DNA from: Streptomyces typhae
GTDB lineage: Bacteria; Actinomycetota; Actinomycetes; Streptomycetales; Streptomycetaceae
DNA length: 63,692 nt
Direction: 5' to 3'
NCBI RefSeq assembly: GCF_009755605.1
Contig: NZ_WPNZ01000016.1
Span: 1-63,692 of the forward strand
The position numbers were made by a program, and so were the translations under genes. Positions 27,338 through 35,312 of this stretch are shown here, one piece after another. Every line of letters begins with the position of its first letter. The first letter of the stretch is position 1. The notes under the pieces are model-generated. The model was not told the origin of the DNA. It made no database searches and saw only the letters and a list, made by a program, of their open reading frames with translations.

Positions 27338-27392
27338 TCAGAGCCGCCTGAGAGCTGGGGCAGAGCCGGGTCAGAGCCGCGTCAGATAGTCG
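27338..27392. repeat. 11-bp tandem repeat spanning the stop codon of a PNPOx-fold gene
   Basis: Five successive 11-mers of the type TCAGAGCCGCC run from 27338 to 27392, with two good copies (27338 and 27371), two diverged and a half copy. The stop codon (TCA in plus-strand sense at 27371-27373) lies inside the fourth unit. Confidence 0.75.
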
Positions 27393-28066
27393 GGGACCTC
27401 GATGCCCGGGGCGAGGTCGGCCGACGGGATCACGGGGTCGTAGCCCTTGCGCAGGGGAACGACGCCGGACCAGTACGGCAGGTCCATGTCCTCCGGGTCG
27501 TCGTTCGGGCCGCCCGTGCGCATCTTCGCCGACACCTCTTCGAGGTCGAGGCTGAGCACGGCCGTGGCGGCGAGCTCCTTGGCGTCGGCGCGGCGGGAGT
27601 CGGCGGACCTGCCCGGCACGACGTGGTCGACGAAGGCGTCCAGGGCGGTGCTCTTCTCATCGGGGTCCGTGACCTGCCGGGCGATGCCGTGCACCATCAC
27701 GGAGCGGTAGTTGATGGAGTGGTGGAAGGCCGAGCGCGCCAGGACCAGACCGTCGACGTGGGTGACGGTCAGGCACACGGGCAGGCCCGGGTCGTCCTCC
27801 GGTGCGGCACCCGCCATCCGCAGCGGTCGCGAACCCGTCGACCCGTGCACGTACAGCCGCTCGCCGACCCTGGCGTACAGCGTCGGCAGCACGACGGGCG
27901 CGCCGTCGCGCACGAAGCCGAGGTGGCAGACGTACGTCGCGTCGAGTATCGCGTGCACCTCCGCGCGGTCGTACGTGGCGCGGTCGCGGGAGCGGGTGGG
28001 GACGGTGCGGTCGGTCGGTGCGTACGGGGTGTTCTCCGGCGTGGCCGGCTGCGTCGTCGTCTCCAT
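27371..28066 (-). CDS. Pyridoxamine 5'-phosphate oxidase-fold flavoprotein
   Basis: This 231-aa protein has a PNPOx-like split barrel (about 35-165: DATYVCHLGFVRDGAPVVLP, LYVHGSTGSRPL, FHHSINYRSVMVHGIARQV) and a C-terminal extension ending in a WSGVVPLRKGYDPV segment. Family members bind FMN or F420; this subgroup is often annotated as nitroimidazole-resistance or PNPOx-like. The ATG at 28066 follows GGAGAAGG. It is divergent from a MocR regulator and shares a perfect palindrome with it, which suggests a link to vitamin B6 or PLP sensing. A longer form from 28132 would overlap that palindrome. Confidence 0.82.
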   Translation of the reverse strand: METTTQPATPENTPYAPTDRTVPTRSRDRATYDRAEVHAILDATYVCHLGFVRDGAPVVLPTLYARVGERLYVHGSTGSRPLRMAGAAPEDDPGLPVCLTVTHVDGLVLARSAFHHSINYRSVMVHGIARQVTDPDEKSTALDAFVDHVVPGRSADSRRADAKELAATAVLSLDLEEVSAKMRTGGPNDDPEDMDLPYWSGVVPLRKGYDPVIPSADLAPGIEVPDYLTRL

Positions 28067-28127
28067 GTCCTTCTCCATCACTTCGCGGGGCGCTCGCCGC
28101 ACGGGGTGCCCCGGTTGGCGCCAGTAT

Positions 28128-28139
28128 TGCACTAGTGCA
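28128..28139. promoter_or_regulatory. Palindromic operator between the MocR and PNPOx-fold genes
   Basis: TGCACTAGTGCA is a perfect 12-bp palindrome in the 75-bp divergent spacer, only 2 bp upstream of the MocR start. MocR regulators usually bind near their own divergent promoters. Autoregulation plus control of the flavoprotein gene is the simplest reading. Confidence 0.65.
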
Positions 28140-28141
28140 TA

Positions 28142-29482
28142 ATGTGCTTTGTGCTAGGAGAGTATCCGATCGAAGGCCGTCGCGCAGCCGAGATCTCGGC
28201 GAGCGTCGAGCGCGCGGTGGGCCGCGGCGAGCTGGAGCCGGGGCGACTGCTGCCTCCCATGCGGGAGTTGGCGGCCCATCTCGGCGTCAATCCGAATACG
28301 GTCGCGGCGGCGTATCGCACCCTGCGGGAGCGCGGGGTGATCGAGACGGCCGGGCGGCGCGGCAGTCGCGTACGCAGCAAACCGGCCACGACGGCCCGGG
28401 AGTACAGCCGCCTCGACGTGCCGCCCGGGGTGCGGGACGTCGCCAGCGGCAACCCGGACGTGACCCTGCTGCCGCCGCTGACCGAGGTGTTCACGGCGGC
28501 CGCGGCGCAGGCGGACCGGGCCCCGACGCTGTACGGGGAGGCGCCGGTGGTCCCGGAGCTCGGACGGTACGCGCGCGCCGCCCTCGACCGGGACGGCGTG
28601 CCGGACGGGCCGGTCGCGGTCACCTCCGGGGCGCTCGACGCCATCGAGCGTGTGCTCGCCGTGCGCCTCAAGGTGGGGGACGCCGTGGCCGTCGAGGACC
28701 CCGGCTGGGGCAGCCTGCTCGACCTCGTGTCGGGGCTCGGCCTGCGGGCGGTACCGGTCCGCGTGGACGACGAGGGGCCGCTGCCCGACGACGTGGAGCG
28801 GGCCCTGACGTCCGGCGCGCGCGCCCTCGTCGTCACCAGTCGCGCGCAGAACCCGACCGGTGCCGCCGTCGGTGCCGCACGCGCGCGTGCCGTGCGCGAG
28901 GTGCTCGCCGCCCACAAGGAGACGCTGGTCGTCGAGGACGACCACGGCCACGGCATCGTCGACCTGCCGCTGCACACGCTGTCGGGCGTCACGCACGCGT
29001 GGGCCTTCGTCCGCTCCACCGCGAAGGCGTACGGGCCCGACCTGCGGCTCGCCGTCCTCACCGGGGACCCGGAGACCGTCGACCACGTCCAGGGCCGGAT
29101 CCGGTTCGGCCCCGGGTGGGTCAGCAAGGTGCTCCAGCGGGCCGTCCTGAGCCTGTGGGAGAGCGGGGCCGTGGACGCGCGGGAGGTCGCGGCGGCGTAC
29201 GGGCGCAGGCGGGACGCGCTCATCGCGGCGCTGGCCCGGCACGGGGTCGCCTCGTACGGCCGCAGCGGCATGAACGTGTGGGTGCCGGTGCCGGACGAGA
29301 CCGGCGCCGTCGCCCGGCTGCTGCACGCGGGCTGGGCGGTGGCCCCGGGGGCGAGGTACCGGCTGGGTGCGCCGCCGGGCATCCGCGTCACCGTGTCCGC
29401 GCTGTCCGGCGGCGACATCGAGGAGGTGGCCGCGGCGGTCGCCGCGGCGGTGGGCCCCGCGCCGGCGCGGCGCTACGGCTGA
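28142..29482 (+). CDS. MocR-type regulator: GntR winged helix fused to a PLP aminotransferase fold
   Basis: This 446-aa protein has a GntR DNA-binding domain in residues 10-80 (LLPPMRELAAHLGVNPNTVA, AAYRTLRERGVIE). Residues 95-440 are an aminotransferase class I fold with the NPTG motif at 237-240 and the PLP lysine in STAKAYGPDLRL (K295). MocR proteins such as PdxR and GabR sense PLP or its amino-acid adducts and act as transcription factors. The divergent neighbour is a PNPOx-fold flavoprotein, which fits a vitamin-B6-linked circuit. The start is ATG 28142 or GTG 28151. The 3' end overlaps the convergent EamA gene by 10 bp. Confidence 0.88.
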   Translation: MCFVLGEYPIEGRRAAEISASVERAVGRGELEPGRLLPPMRELAAHLGVNPNTVAAAYRTLRERGVIETAGRRGSRVRSKPATTAREYSRLDVPPGVRDVASGNPDVTLLPPLTEVFTAAAAQADRAPTLYGEAPVVPELGRYARAALDRDGVPDGPVAVTSGALDAIERVLAVRLKVGDAVAVEDPGWGSLLDLVSGLGLRAVPVRVDDEGPLPDDVERALTSGARALVVTSRAQNPTGAAVGAARARAVREVLAAHKETLVVEDDHGHGIVDLPLHTLSGVTHAWAFVRSTAKAYGPDLRLAVLTGDPETVDHVQGRIRFGPGWVSKVLQRAVLSLWESGAVDAREVAAAYGRRRDALIAALARHGVASYGRSGMNVWVPVPDETGAVARLLHAGWAVAPGARYRLGAPPGIRVTVSALSGGDIEEVAAAVAAAVGPAPARRYG

Positions 29483-30510
29483 GAGGTCGGCCGCCGGGGC
29501 GCCCCGGGTCTGCGGAGTGCGTGCGGCCGCGGCGTGGACTGGGTGAGCGCGGCTCCCGCGAGGACCACGGCCGCGCCGACCGGTGTGGTCCAGGTCAGCG
29601 ATTCGCCGAGCACCGCGACGCCCGCCGCCGTCGCGATGACGGGGATGAAGTACGTGACCATCTGTGCCGTGGTGGGGCCGACCTCGTCGACGATGCCGTA
29701 CTGGGTCAGGAGTGCGATGCCCGTGCCGAGCGCGCCCAGGGCCACGACAGCGAACAGCGGGCCCATCGGGAAGTGCGTCGGCATCGACGTGAACAGCGGG
29801 GTCACCACGGCCAGTTCGACCGTCGCCACGAGCAGCTGCGCGCCCGAGAGGGAGAGGTTCGAGTGCCCCGAGCCCGCCAGCGTACGACGGACGTAGATCC
29901 AGCCGATCGGATAGCTCAGCGAGGCGAGCAGAGCCATGGCCGTGCCCCGGGGCTCCAGGTCGCTGAAGCCCTGCCAGGCGCCGAGCACCGTCAGGACGCC
30001 GACGAAGCCGAGCGCGAGCCCCGCGACCCGGCGGCGCGTCGGCCGGTCCTCGGAGAGCGCGACCAGGGCGAGGAGCATGCCCCACAGCGGTGACGTCGCG
30101 TTGCATATCCCTGCCAGGGTCGACGGGATCGTCAGCTCCGCGTAGGCGAAGAGCGAGAACGGCAGCGCGTTGAGCAGCAGGGCGGCCACCGCGAGATGCG
30201 CCCACACGCGCGGGGAGCGCGGCAGCCGCTCGCTCTTGGCGACCAGGAACGCCGCGACCACCGCCGTACCGAAGAACAGTCGGCCCAGCGTCACTTGGAA
30301 CGGTGCGTACCCCTGCGTCCCGACCTTGATCAGGAGGAAGCTGAACCCCCATATCAGGGACAGCGCGGCGAAGCGGATCCGCCAGTCGAGGGCCCGCCGC
30401 CGCGCGGTGGCCGGGGGCGGCGGGATCGCTTCGGCGGTCGCCGCGCCGGGAGTGGCCGGGGCGGGGTTGGGTGCGGTGGCCGGTGCGGAAGGGGCCGCGG
30501 GGGTGCTCAT
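29473..30510 (-). CDS. EamA/DMT family transporter
   Basis: About 345 aa with ten helices in two EamA repeats. It starts with an Ala/Pro-rich cytoplasmic arm (about 35 residues), then RIRFAALSLIWGFSFLLIKV. The second half contains TYFIPVIATAAGVAVLGESL. Substrate unknown. The ATG at 30510 (MSTPAAPSAP) is the most likely start; an in-frame ATG at 30534 is possible. It is divergent from a LysR gene (75-100 bp spacer), a frequent arrangement in which LysR controls the exporter. Its stop overlaps that of the MocR gene. Confidence 0.85.
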   Translation of the reverse strand: MSTPAAPSAPATAPNPAPATPGAATAEAIPPPPATARRRALDWRIRFAALSLIWGFSFLLIKVGTQGYAPFQVTLGRLFFGTAVVAAFLVAKSERLPRSPRVWAHLAVAALLLNALPFSLFAYAELTIPSTLAGICNATSPLWGMLLALVALSEDRPTRRRVAGLALGFVGVLTVLGAWQGFSDLEPRGTAMALLASLSYPIGWIYVRRTLAGSGHSNLSLSGAQLLVATVELAVVTPLFTSMPTHFPMGPLFAVVALGALGTGIALLTQYGIVDEVGPTTAQMVTYFIPVIATAAGVAVLGESLTWTTPVGAAVVLAGAALTQSTPRPHALRRPGAPRRPTSQP

Positions 30511-30584
30511 GTACGCCACGATGAGGCATCCCACTTCTTAGTACAAGCGAAATTTATTGCCGAGTATCGCGTAGCATCACTTAC

Positions 30585-31487
30585 ATGTTGAACTTGGAGC
30601 GCCTGCGGACCCTGGACGCCCTCGCCCGGCACGGATCGGTGAGCGGCGCTGCGGCGGGACTGCATGTGACGACGTCCGCCGTGTCCCAGCAGATGACCAA
30701 GCTGGAGCGCGAGGTCGGGCAGCAGCTGCTCGCGAAGAACGGCCGGGGCGTGCGCCTCACCGATGCGGGGCGGCTGCTCGCCGACCACGCCGCGCGCATC
30801 CTCTCCCAGGTCGAGCTGGCCCAGTCGGACCTGGAGCAGCAGCGCGGCAAGGCGGTGGGCGAGCTGCGGATGGCCGCGTTCCCGACCGCCATGCGCGGTC
30901 TGCTGCCCGCGGCCCTCTCGTCCCTGCGCGCCGGGCACCCGGGCCTGCGCGTCAGCGCCCAGGAGCTGGAGCCGCAGCAGGCTGTCAGCGGCGTGGTGCG
31001 CGGCGACCTGGACGTGGCGGTGGTCCTCGACTGGTACAACAAGCCGCTGCCCGTGCCCGACGGCCTCATGAAGGCACCGCTCCTCGACGACCCCGCGGAT
31101 GTCGCGATGCCGGCGGCCCACCCGATGGCCGACCGTCCCGAAGTCGGCCTCGAGGACTTCGCCGAGGACGAGTGGATCACGTGGGCCGAGGGCGAGTTCT
31201 GCCACGAGTGGCTGATGTTCACGCTCCGCGCCAAGGGCTTCGAGCCGCGCATCGCCCACCGCGCGGAGGAGCATCACACGCAGCTCGCGCTGGTCGCCGC
31301 GGGGCTCGGGGTGTGCGTGGCGCCCCGGCTCGGGCGCGACCCGATGCCGATGGGCGTGCGGACGGTGCCGGTGCGGCACCGCGTGCGGCGGCATGTGTAC
31401 GTGGTGTGGCGCGCGGACGCCGACCGCCGCCCGTCGATCCGGGCGGCGGTGGAGGCGCTGCGGGTGGCGGGGGCCGGGCTGGGGTGA
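30585..31487 (+). CDS. LysR-family transcriptional regulator
   Basis: This 300-aa protein has an N-terminal winged helix (LERLRTLDALARHGSVSGAA and HVTTSAVSQQMTKLEREVGQ), a linker helix, and a substrate-binding domain of two lobes (LRMAAFPTAMRGLLPAALSS and AAGLGVCVAPRLGRDPMPMG). The effector is unknown. Because it is divergent from the EamA transporter gene, that gene is the likely target. The spacer is comparatively AT-rich. ATG start. Confidence 0.88.
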   Translation: MLNLERLRTLDALARHGSVSGAAAGLHVTTSAVSQQMTKLEREVGQQLLAKNGRGVRLTDAGRLLADHAARILSQVELAQSDLEQQRGKAVGELRMAAFPTAMRGLLPAALSSLRAGHPGLRVSAQELEPQQAVSGVVRGDLDVAVVLDWYNKPLPVPDGLMKAPLLDDPADVAMPAAHPMADRPEVGLEDFAEDEWITWAEGEFCHEWLMFTLRAKGFEPRIAHRAEEHHTQLALVAAGLGVCVAPRLGRDPMPMGVRTVPVRHRVRRHVYVVWRADADRRPSIRAAVEALRVAGAGLG

Positions 31488-31544
31488 GGCACCGCGGGGC
31501 GACCGGGGCGGTCGCGGGCCGGGGCCGTGGTCCTGCGTCTCCGC

Positions 31545-31875
31545 CGGCCTGCGGTCCTGCGGTCCTGCGGTCCTGCGGTCCTGCGGTCCTGCGGTCCTGC
31601 GGCCCCGGCCTCCTGTGGCCCCGCCGTCCTGCGGCCTCGCCGTCCTGTAGCCCTGCGGCTCGGCCCCGGCCTCCTTCGGCTCCGGCCTCCTGCGGGGTCC
31701 TGTGGCCCCGCCGTCCTGCGACCCCGCCGCCCTGCGGTCCTGTTGTCCTGCCCGCGGCCCCGCGGCCCCGCGGCCCTGCGCCCCTGCGGTGCTGCGCCCC
31801 TGCGGTGCTGCGGCCCTGCGGTGCTGCGGCCCTGCGGCCCTGCGGTGCTGCGGCCCTGCGGCCCTGCGCCCCCGC
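31545..31875 (+). repeat. Long array of degenerate 8-9-bp CTGCGGYC repeats
   Basis: From about 60 bp after the LysR stop, roughly 330 bp consist of units such as GGTCCTGC and CCCTGCGG. The first six or seven copies of the octamer GTCCTGCG (31553-31605) are nearly perfect; later ones drift between 8 and 9 bp. It lies between convergent genes. Long open frames cross it on both strands, but they encode only simple repeats such as CGPAVLR. Confidence 0.9.
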
Positions 31876-31906
31876 AGCCCCCAACATGAGCGCCCCCCAC
31901 CACGGG

Positions 31907-32374
31907 CTACCGCTGCCCCAGCTTCCGGAAGTCCCAGGAGACGACCGACTCCGGCGTGAGTCGCAGCCACGCGTGTCGGCCGTCGTGGACCGCCTCGTCC
32001 AGGCCGAAGTTCTTGCGGAAGAAGAGCCGTTCCGGTTCGTCCAGTTCGGGGCAGGGCGCGCCGGTGCGCGGCACCTCGCCGACGAACTCCGCGGTGCCGG
32101 TCAGCTCCACGCCGCGCAGTTCCCCGTAGTCCTCGCCCGCGTCGACGACCACGGCGAGCCGCGGGTCCCGGCGCAGCTCGGCCCACCGTCTGCTCCGCGT
32201 GAGCGAGTACAGCCACATCGACGTGCCGTCCCACACGAACCACAACGCGCTCACGTGCGGGGCGCCGTCGGAGGACACCGTCGCGACCCGGCAGGTGCGC
32301 TCACCGGTGAGAAAGGCGTCCACCTCGCCTGGCGTCATCATGATCCGGCGACCGCGCCGCTGTGCCTCGGCCAT
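31907..32374 (-). CDS. PNPOx-fold / PPOX-class protein
   Basis: This 155-aa single split-barrel domain has ERTCRVATVSSDGAPHVSAL, LWFVWDGTSMWLYS and RSRRWAELRRDPRLAVVVDA. These are typical of the F420- or FMN-binding PPOX family in Actinobacteria, whose members reduce or sequester diverse substrates including biliverdin. No specific substrate can be assigned. ATG at 32374 with GGGGAGG upstream. It is divergent from the isochorismatase-fold gene. Confidence 0.85.
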   Translation of the reverse strand: MAEAQRRGRRIMMTPGEVDAFLTGERTCRVATVSSDGAPHVSALWFVWDGTSMWLYSLTRSRRWAELRRDPRLAVVVDAGEDYGELRGVELTGTAEFVGEVPRTGAPCPELDEPERLFFRKNFGLDEAVHDGRHAWLRLTPESVVSWDFRKLGQR

Positions 32375-32479
32375 GCGTCGTCCTCCCCTGGCTGACTGAG
32401 CGTCAGGAAAGCATGAGGTGTCTTCCGCCGTGAAGCAATGCCGGTTAGCCTCCCGCGCACCGCGACCCAGGGGGGAGCC

Positions 32480-33124
32480 ATGCCGTCCGTCGAACAGCTC
32501 AGGGAGATCCTCGACCCCGCCACGAGCGTGCTGCTGACCGTCGAGTGCCAGCAGGGCGTGGTCGGCCCCGAGAGCGCGCTCCCCGAACTCGCCGAGGAGG
32601 CACGCGCGTCCGGTGCGCTCGCCAACGTCGCCCGGCTCGTGGCCGCCGCGCACCTCGCCGGTGTCCAGGTCCTGCACGCCGTGGCCGAGCGGCGCCCCGA
32701 CGGCCGCGGCGCCAACCGCAACGCCCGGCTCTTCCGCGCCGCCGAGCGGCTGCCCGTGCAGCAGCTCTCCGGGACCACGGCCGTGCGCGTGGCGGCCCCC
32801 ATCGAGGTCGCCGACGAGGACTTCGTCGTACGGCGGCTGCACGGCCTCTCGCCGCTCGCGGGCACCGACGTCGACCCGCTGCTGCGCAATCTGGGCTGCC
32901 GCACGGTGATCGTGACCGGGGTCTCCGCCAATGTGGCGATCCCGAATGCCGTCTTCGACGCGGTGAACCTCGGCTACACCGCCGTCGTGCCCGCCGACGC
33001 CATCGCCGGGGTTCCGGCCGACTACACCCCCGCCCTGGTGCGCCACACCCTCGCCCTGGTCGCCACGGTCGCCTCGACGAAGGACGTCCTCGGGGCGTGG
33101 AAGCGGCCGCGCCGCACCGGGTGA
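32480..33124 (+). CDS. Isochorismatase-fold protein lacking the catalytic cysteine
   Basis: This 214-aa protein has the Rossmann-like isochorismatase/cysteine-hydrolase fold. The triad normally seen as D-K-C is altered. LLTVECQQGVV replaces the first Asp region by Glu, VVRRLHGLSPLAG has Arg where Lys is expected, and VTGVSANVAIPNAVFDAVNL has Ala/Ile where the nucleophilic Cys should be. It may be a non-hydrolytic member or use different chemistry. The ATG at 32480 follows GGGGGAG. A hairpin overlaps the stop codon. Confidence 0.8.
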   Translation: MPSVEQLREILDPATSVLLTVECQQGVVGPESALPELAEEARASGALANVARLVAAAHLAGVQVLHAVAERRPDGRGANRNARLFRAAERLPVQQLSGTTAVRVAAPIEVADEDFVVRRLHGLSPLAGTDVDPLLRNLGCRTVIVTGVSANVAIPNAVFDAVNLGYTAVVPADAIAGVPADYTPALVRHTLALVATVASTKDVLGAWKRPRRTG

Positions 33125-33138
33125 GCCTCCCGGTGCGG
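33112..33138 (+). terminator. Hairpin overlapping the isochorismatase-like stop codon
   Basis: A 10-bp perfect inverted repeat (CCGCACCGGG at 33112-33121, CCCGGTGCGG at 33129-33138) with a 7-nt loop spans the TGA. It lies between convergent genes and probably terminates transcription. Confidence 0.6.
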
Positions 33139-33189
33139 CACGGCCCTCGGCCCGACGCGCGCTGAGCGCACGCGGGGAGGCGCGGTGCG

Positions 33190-33753
33190 TCAGGCCAGCT
33201 TGATGGAGTCCCCCTCCACAGTGATCTTCTTGGCGGGCAGCGGTCGCGGTGCCGGATCCTGCTTCACGCTGCCGTCGCCGATGTCGAACCTGCTCCCGTG
33301 GCACGGGCAGTTGATGGTGCCGCCCTCGACGCTCGTCACCGGGCACTGCTTGTGCGTACAGAGGTGGGAGAACGCCTTGAAGCTGCCCTTCGTCGGCTGG
33401 GTGACCACCACGCCCTCGTCCTTGAAGATCTTGCCGCCGCCCACGGGAATGTCCGCCGTCGTGGCGAGCACGGCACCCGCGCCCCCGCCTGCCTCCTTCT
33501 CCGAGGCATCCCCGGCAGGTTCCGACGAGTCGTCATCCGATCCGCAGGCCGCGAGCGCGGCGGCCAGACCGGCGGCGCCCACCGCCGTGACGACCGTGCG
33601 GCGCGTGGGGACGGCGCGGGATCCCTCGGGCGTCGCGGAGCCGGTCGGTCCGGCGGGGGCGATGCGGGCGGTGGACTCGGCCGCGGGGAGCGTGAAGGGG
33701 CAGTCGGCCGTGCGCAGGAGCGATGCGTCCTGCTCTTCCCTGGAAGCAGTCAT
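33190..33753 (-). CDS. Rieske [2Fe-2S] lipoprotein exported by Tat
   Basis: This 187-aa protein carries a Tat motif PTRRTVVTAVGAAG (arginines at 51-52) followed by the lipobox LAAC (C70), after an unusually long 48-residue pre-region. The Rieske cluster ligands are C132/H134 (LCTHKQCP) and C149/H152 (NCPCHGSRF). C137 and C151 are positioned for the stabilising disulfide. It should be a membrane-anchored electron carrier outside the cytoplasm. No obvious redox partner gene is adjacent. The long pre-region may mean the true start is an internal codon nearer the Tat motif. Confidence 0.9.
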   Translation of the reverse strand: MTASREEQDASLLRTADCPFTLPAAESTARIAPAGPTGSATPEGSRAVPTRRTVVTAVGAAGLAAALAACGSDDDSSEPAGDASEKEAGGGAGAVLATTADIPVGGGKIFKDEGVVVTQPTKGSFKAFSHLCTHKQCPVTSVEGGTINCPCHGSRFDIGDGSVKQDPAPRPLPAKKITVEGDSIKLA

Positions 33754-33891
33754 GCCGGATGGTACGGACGGAGCCGCCCGGTTGTTCAGCCGTTCAAGGA
33801 TTTTCTCGTGAAGTCGGCCGCCGGGTTCAGCGGATCGGCCGTACCGCCCTGCCCCGCCGTACCCGCCGGTGACCCCGGCTAACCTGGGGCG

Positions 33892-34668
33892 ATGCTCACC
33901 GAAGTCACCGCCGTCCGCTATGTGACGCCCCTGCGCGAGGGCGGATCACTGCCCGGACTCGTCGAGACCGACGACGGCCACGGGTCGTACGCGACGTACG
34001 TCATGAAGTTCGCGGGCGCGGGCCAGGGCCGCAAGACGCTCGTCGCCGAGGTGGTCTGCGGACAGCTCGCGCGCCGCCTCGGCCTGCGGGTGCCGCAGCT
34101 CACGGGCGTCCGGCTCGACCCGGTCCTCGGCCTCGGGGAACCCGACCAGGAGGTGCAGCAGCTCCTGAAGTCCAGCGGCGGCCTCAACCTGGGCATGGCG
34201 TATCTGTCGGGTGCTCTCGGCTACGACCCGCTGGCCCTCGCGGTGGACCCGGTCGAGGCGGGGCGCGTCGTCTGGTTCGACGCGCTGATCAACAACGTGG
34301 ACCGCTCCTGGCGCAACCCCAACCTCCTGGTGTGGCACGGCGACGTCTGGCTCATCGACCACGGCGCGAGCATGATCTGGCACCACAACTGGCCCACGGC
34401 ACCGGCCGCCGCGGCACGCCCGTACCGCGCGGACGACCACGCCCTCGCCCCCTTCCGGCCGGACGTCGCCGCGGCCGCAGCGGAACTCGCCCCGCAGGTC
34501 ACCGAGAAGCTGCTCGCCGAGGTCACGGCCGACGTGCCCGACGCCTGGCTGGCCGGCGAGCCCGGATTCGACGACGCCGACGCGGTGCGGCGGGCGTACG
34601 CGGACGTGCTGCTGCCGCGCGCGCGGAGCATCCACGAACGGATCACCCTGGAAGGCGCCGGAAGGTGA
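33892..34668 (+). CDS. HipA-like kinase domain protein
   Basis: This 258-aa protein resembles the HipA C-terminal kinase fold without the N-terminal subdomain of HipA. It has YATYVMKFAGAGQGRKTLVA (nucleotide-binding strand and lysine), FDALINNVDRSWRNPNLLV (catalytic-loop-like) and VWLIDHGASM (metal-binding Asp). Classical HipA phosphorylates glutamyl-tRNA synthetase and pairs with antitoxin HipB; here there is no HipB-like gene. The partner is a DUF3037 gene starting 5 nt after the stop. ATG start; the upstream region contains no strong promoter. Confidence 0.8.
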   Translation: MLTEVTAVRYVTPLREGGSLPGLVETDDGHGSYATYVMKFAGAGQGRKTLVAEVVCGQLARRLGLRVPQLTGVRLDPVLGLGEPDQEVQQLLKSSGGLNLGMAYLSGALGYDPLALAVDPVEAGRVVWFDALINNVDRSWRNPNLLVWHGDVWLIDHGASMIWHHNWPTAPAAAARPYRADDHALAPFRPDVAAAAAELAPQVTEKLLAEVTADVPDAWLAGEPGFDDADAVRRAYADVLLPRARSIHERITLEGAGR

Positions 34669-34673
34669 ACGAC

Positions 34674-35075
34674 ATGACCGAGGCCGTCGAGGCCACCGCC
34701 CGGCACGTCTTCGAGTACGCGCTGCTGCGCGTGGTCCCGCGGATCGAGCGCGGCGAACAGATCAACGCGGGCGTCCTGCTCTACTGCCGCGCCCGGTCCT
34801 TCGTGGCGGCCCGTACCCACCTCGACGAGGCCCGGCTCCTGGCCCTGGACCCGCATGCCGACGTGGCGGGGGTGCACGCGGCGCTGCGGGCCGTCGAAGG
34901 GGTCTGCGCGGGGGGCGCCGCCGCCGGGCAGGCGGCGGCGGACGACGCGGGGCGCCGCTTCCGCTGGCTGATCGCGCCGCGTTCCACCGTCGTGCAGCCG
35001 GGCCCCGTGCACACCGGCCTCACCGCGGACCCCGCGGCGGAGGTGGAGCGGCTGCTCGGGCTCCTGGTGCGCTGA
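34674..35075 (+). CDS. DUF3037 protein paired with the HipA-like kinase
   Basis: This 133-aa protein has FEYALLRVVPRIERGEQINA, GVLLYCRARSFVA and FRWLIAPRSTVVQPGPVHTG, the DUF3037 pattern. Function is unknown. It starts at ATG with GGAAGG 8 nt upstream, which also ends the kinase gene; a GTG at 34665 would overlap that box. The tight coupling implies a two-protein system. Its 3' end, including the stop, forms the first unit of a 30-bp tandem array. Confidence 0.8.
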   Translation: MTEAVEATARHVFEYALLRVVPRIERGEQINAGVLLYCRARSFVAARTHLDEARLLALDPHADVAGVHAALRAVEGVCAGGAAAGQAAADDAGRRFRWLIAPRSTVVQPGPVHTGLTADPAAEVERLLGLLVR

Positions 35076-35210
35076 GCGGGCCCGCGGGCGCCTCTGATGC
35101 GCTGACCGGTCCGGCGGACGCTCCCGGTGCGCTGACCGGTCCAGCGGACGCTCCCGGTGCGCTGAGCGGTCCAGCGGACGCTCCCGGTGCGCTGAGCGGG
35201 CAGGCGGAGG
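35071..35210 (+). repeat. 30-bp tandem repeat beginning in the DUF3037 stop codon
   Basis: Units start at 35071, 35101, 35131, 35161 and (partial) 35191. Each begins GCTGASCGG and most end CTCCCGGTGC; units 2 to 4 are almost identical. The last bases of the DUF3037 gene and its TGA lie in the first unit, so every copy carries an echo of the stop codon. Confidence 0.95.
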
Positions 35211-35312
35211 CCAGGCGGACACCAAGGTGCTGCCGGGGTGGGCGGGACGCGCGGGACGGCCGGGTTCAGGGCGTCCTGACGACGTAATGAGTCACAGTGC
35301 GTCGGTGGGCCG

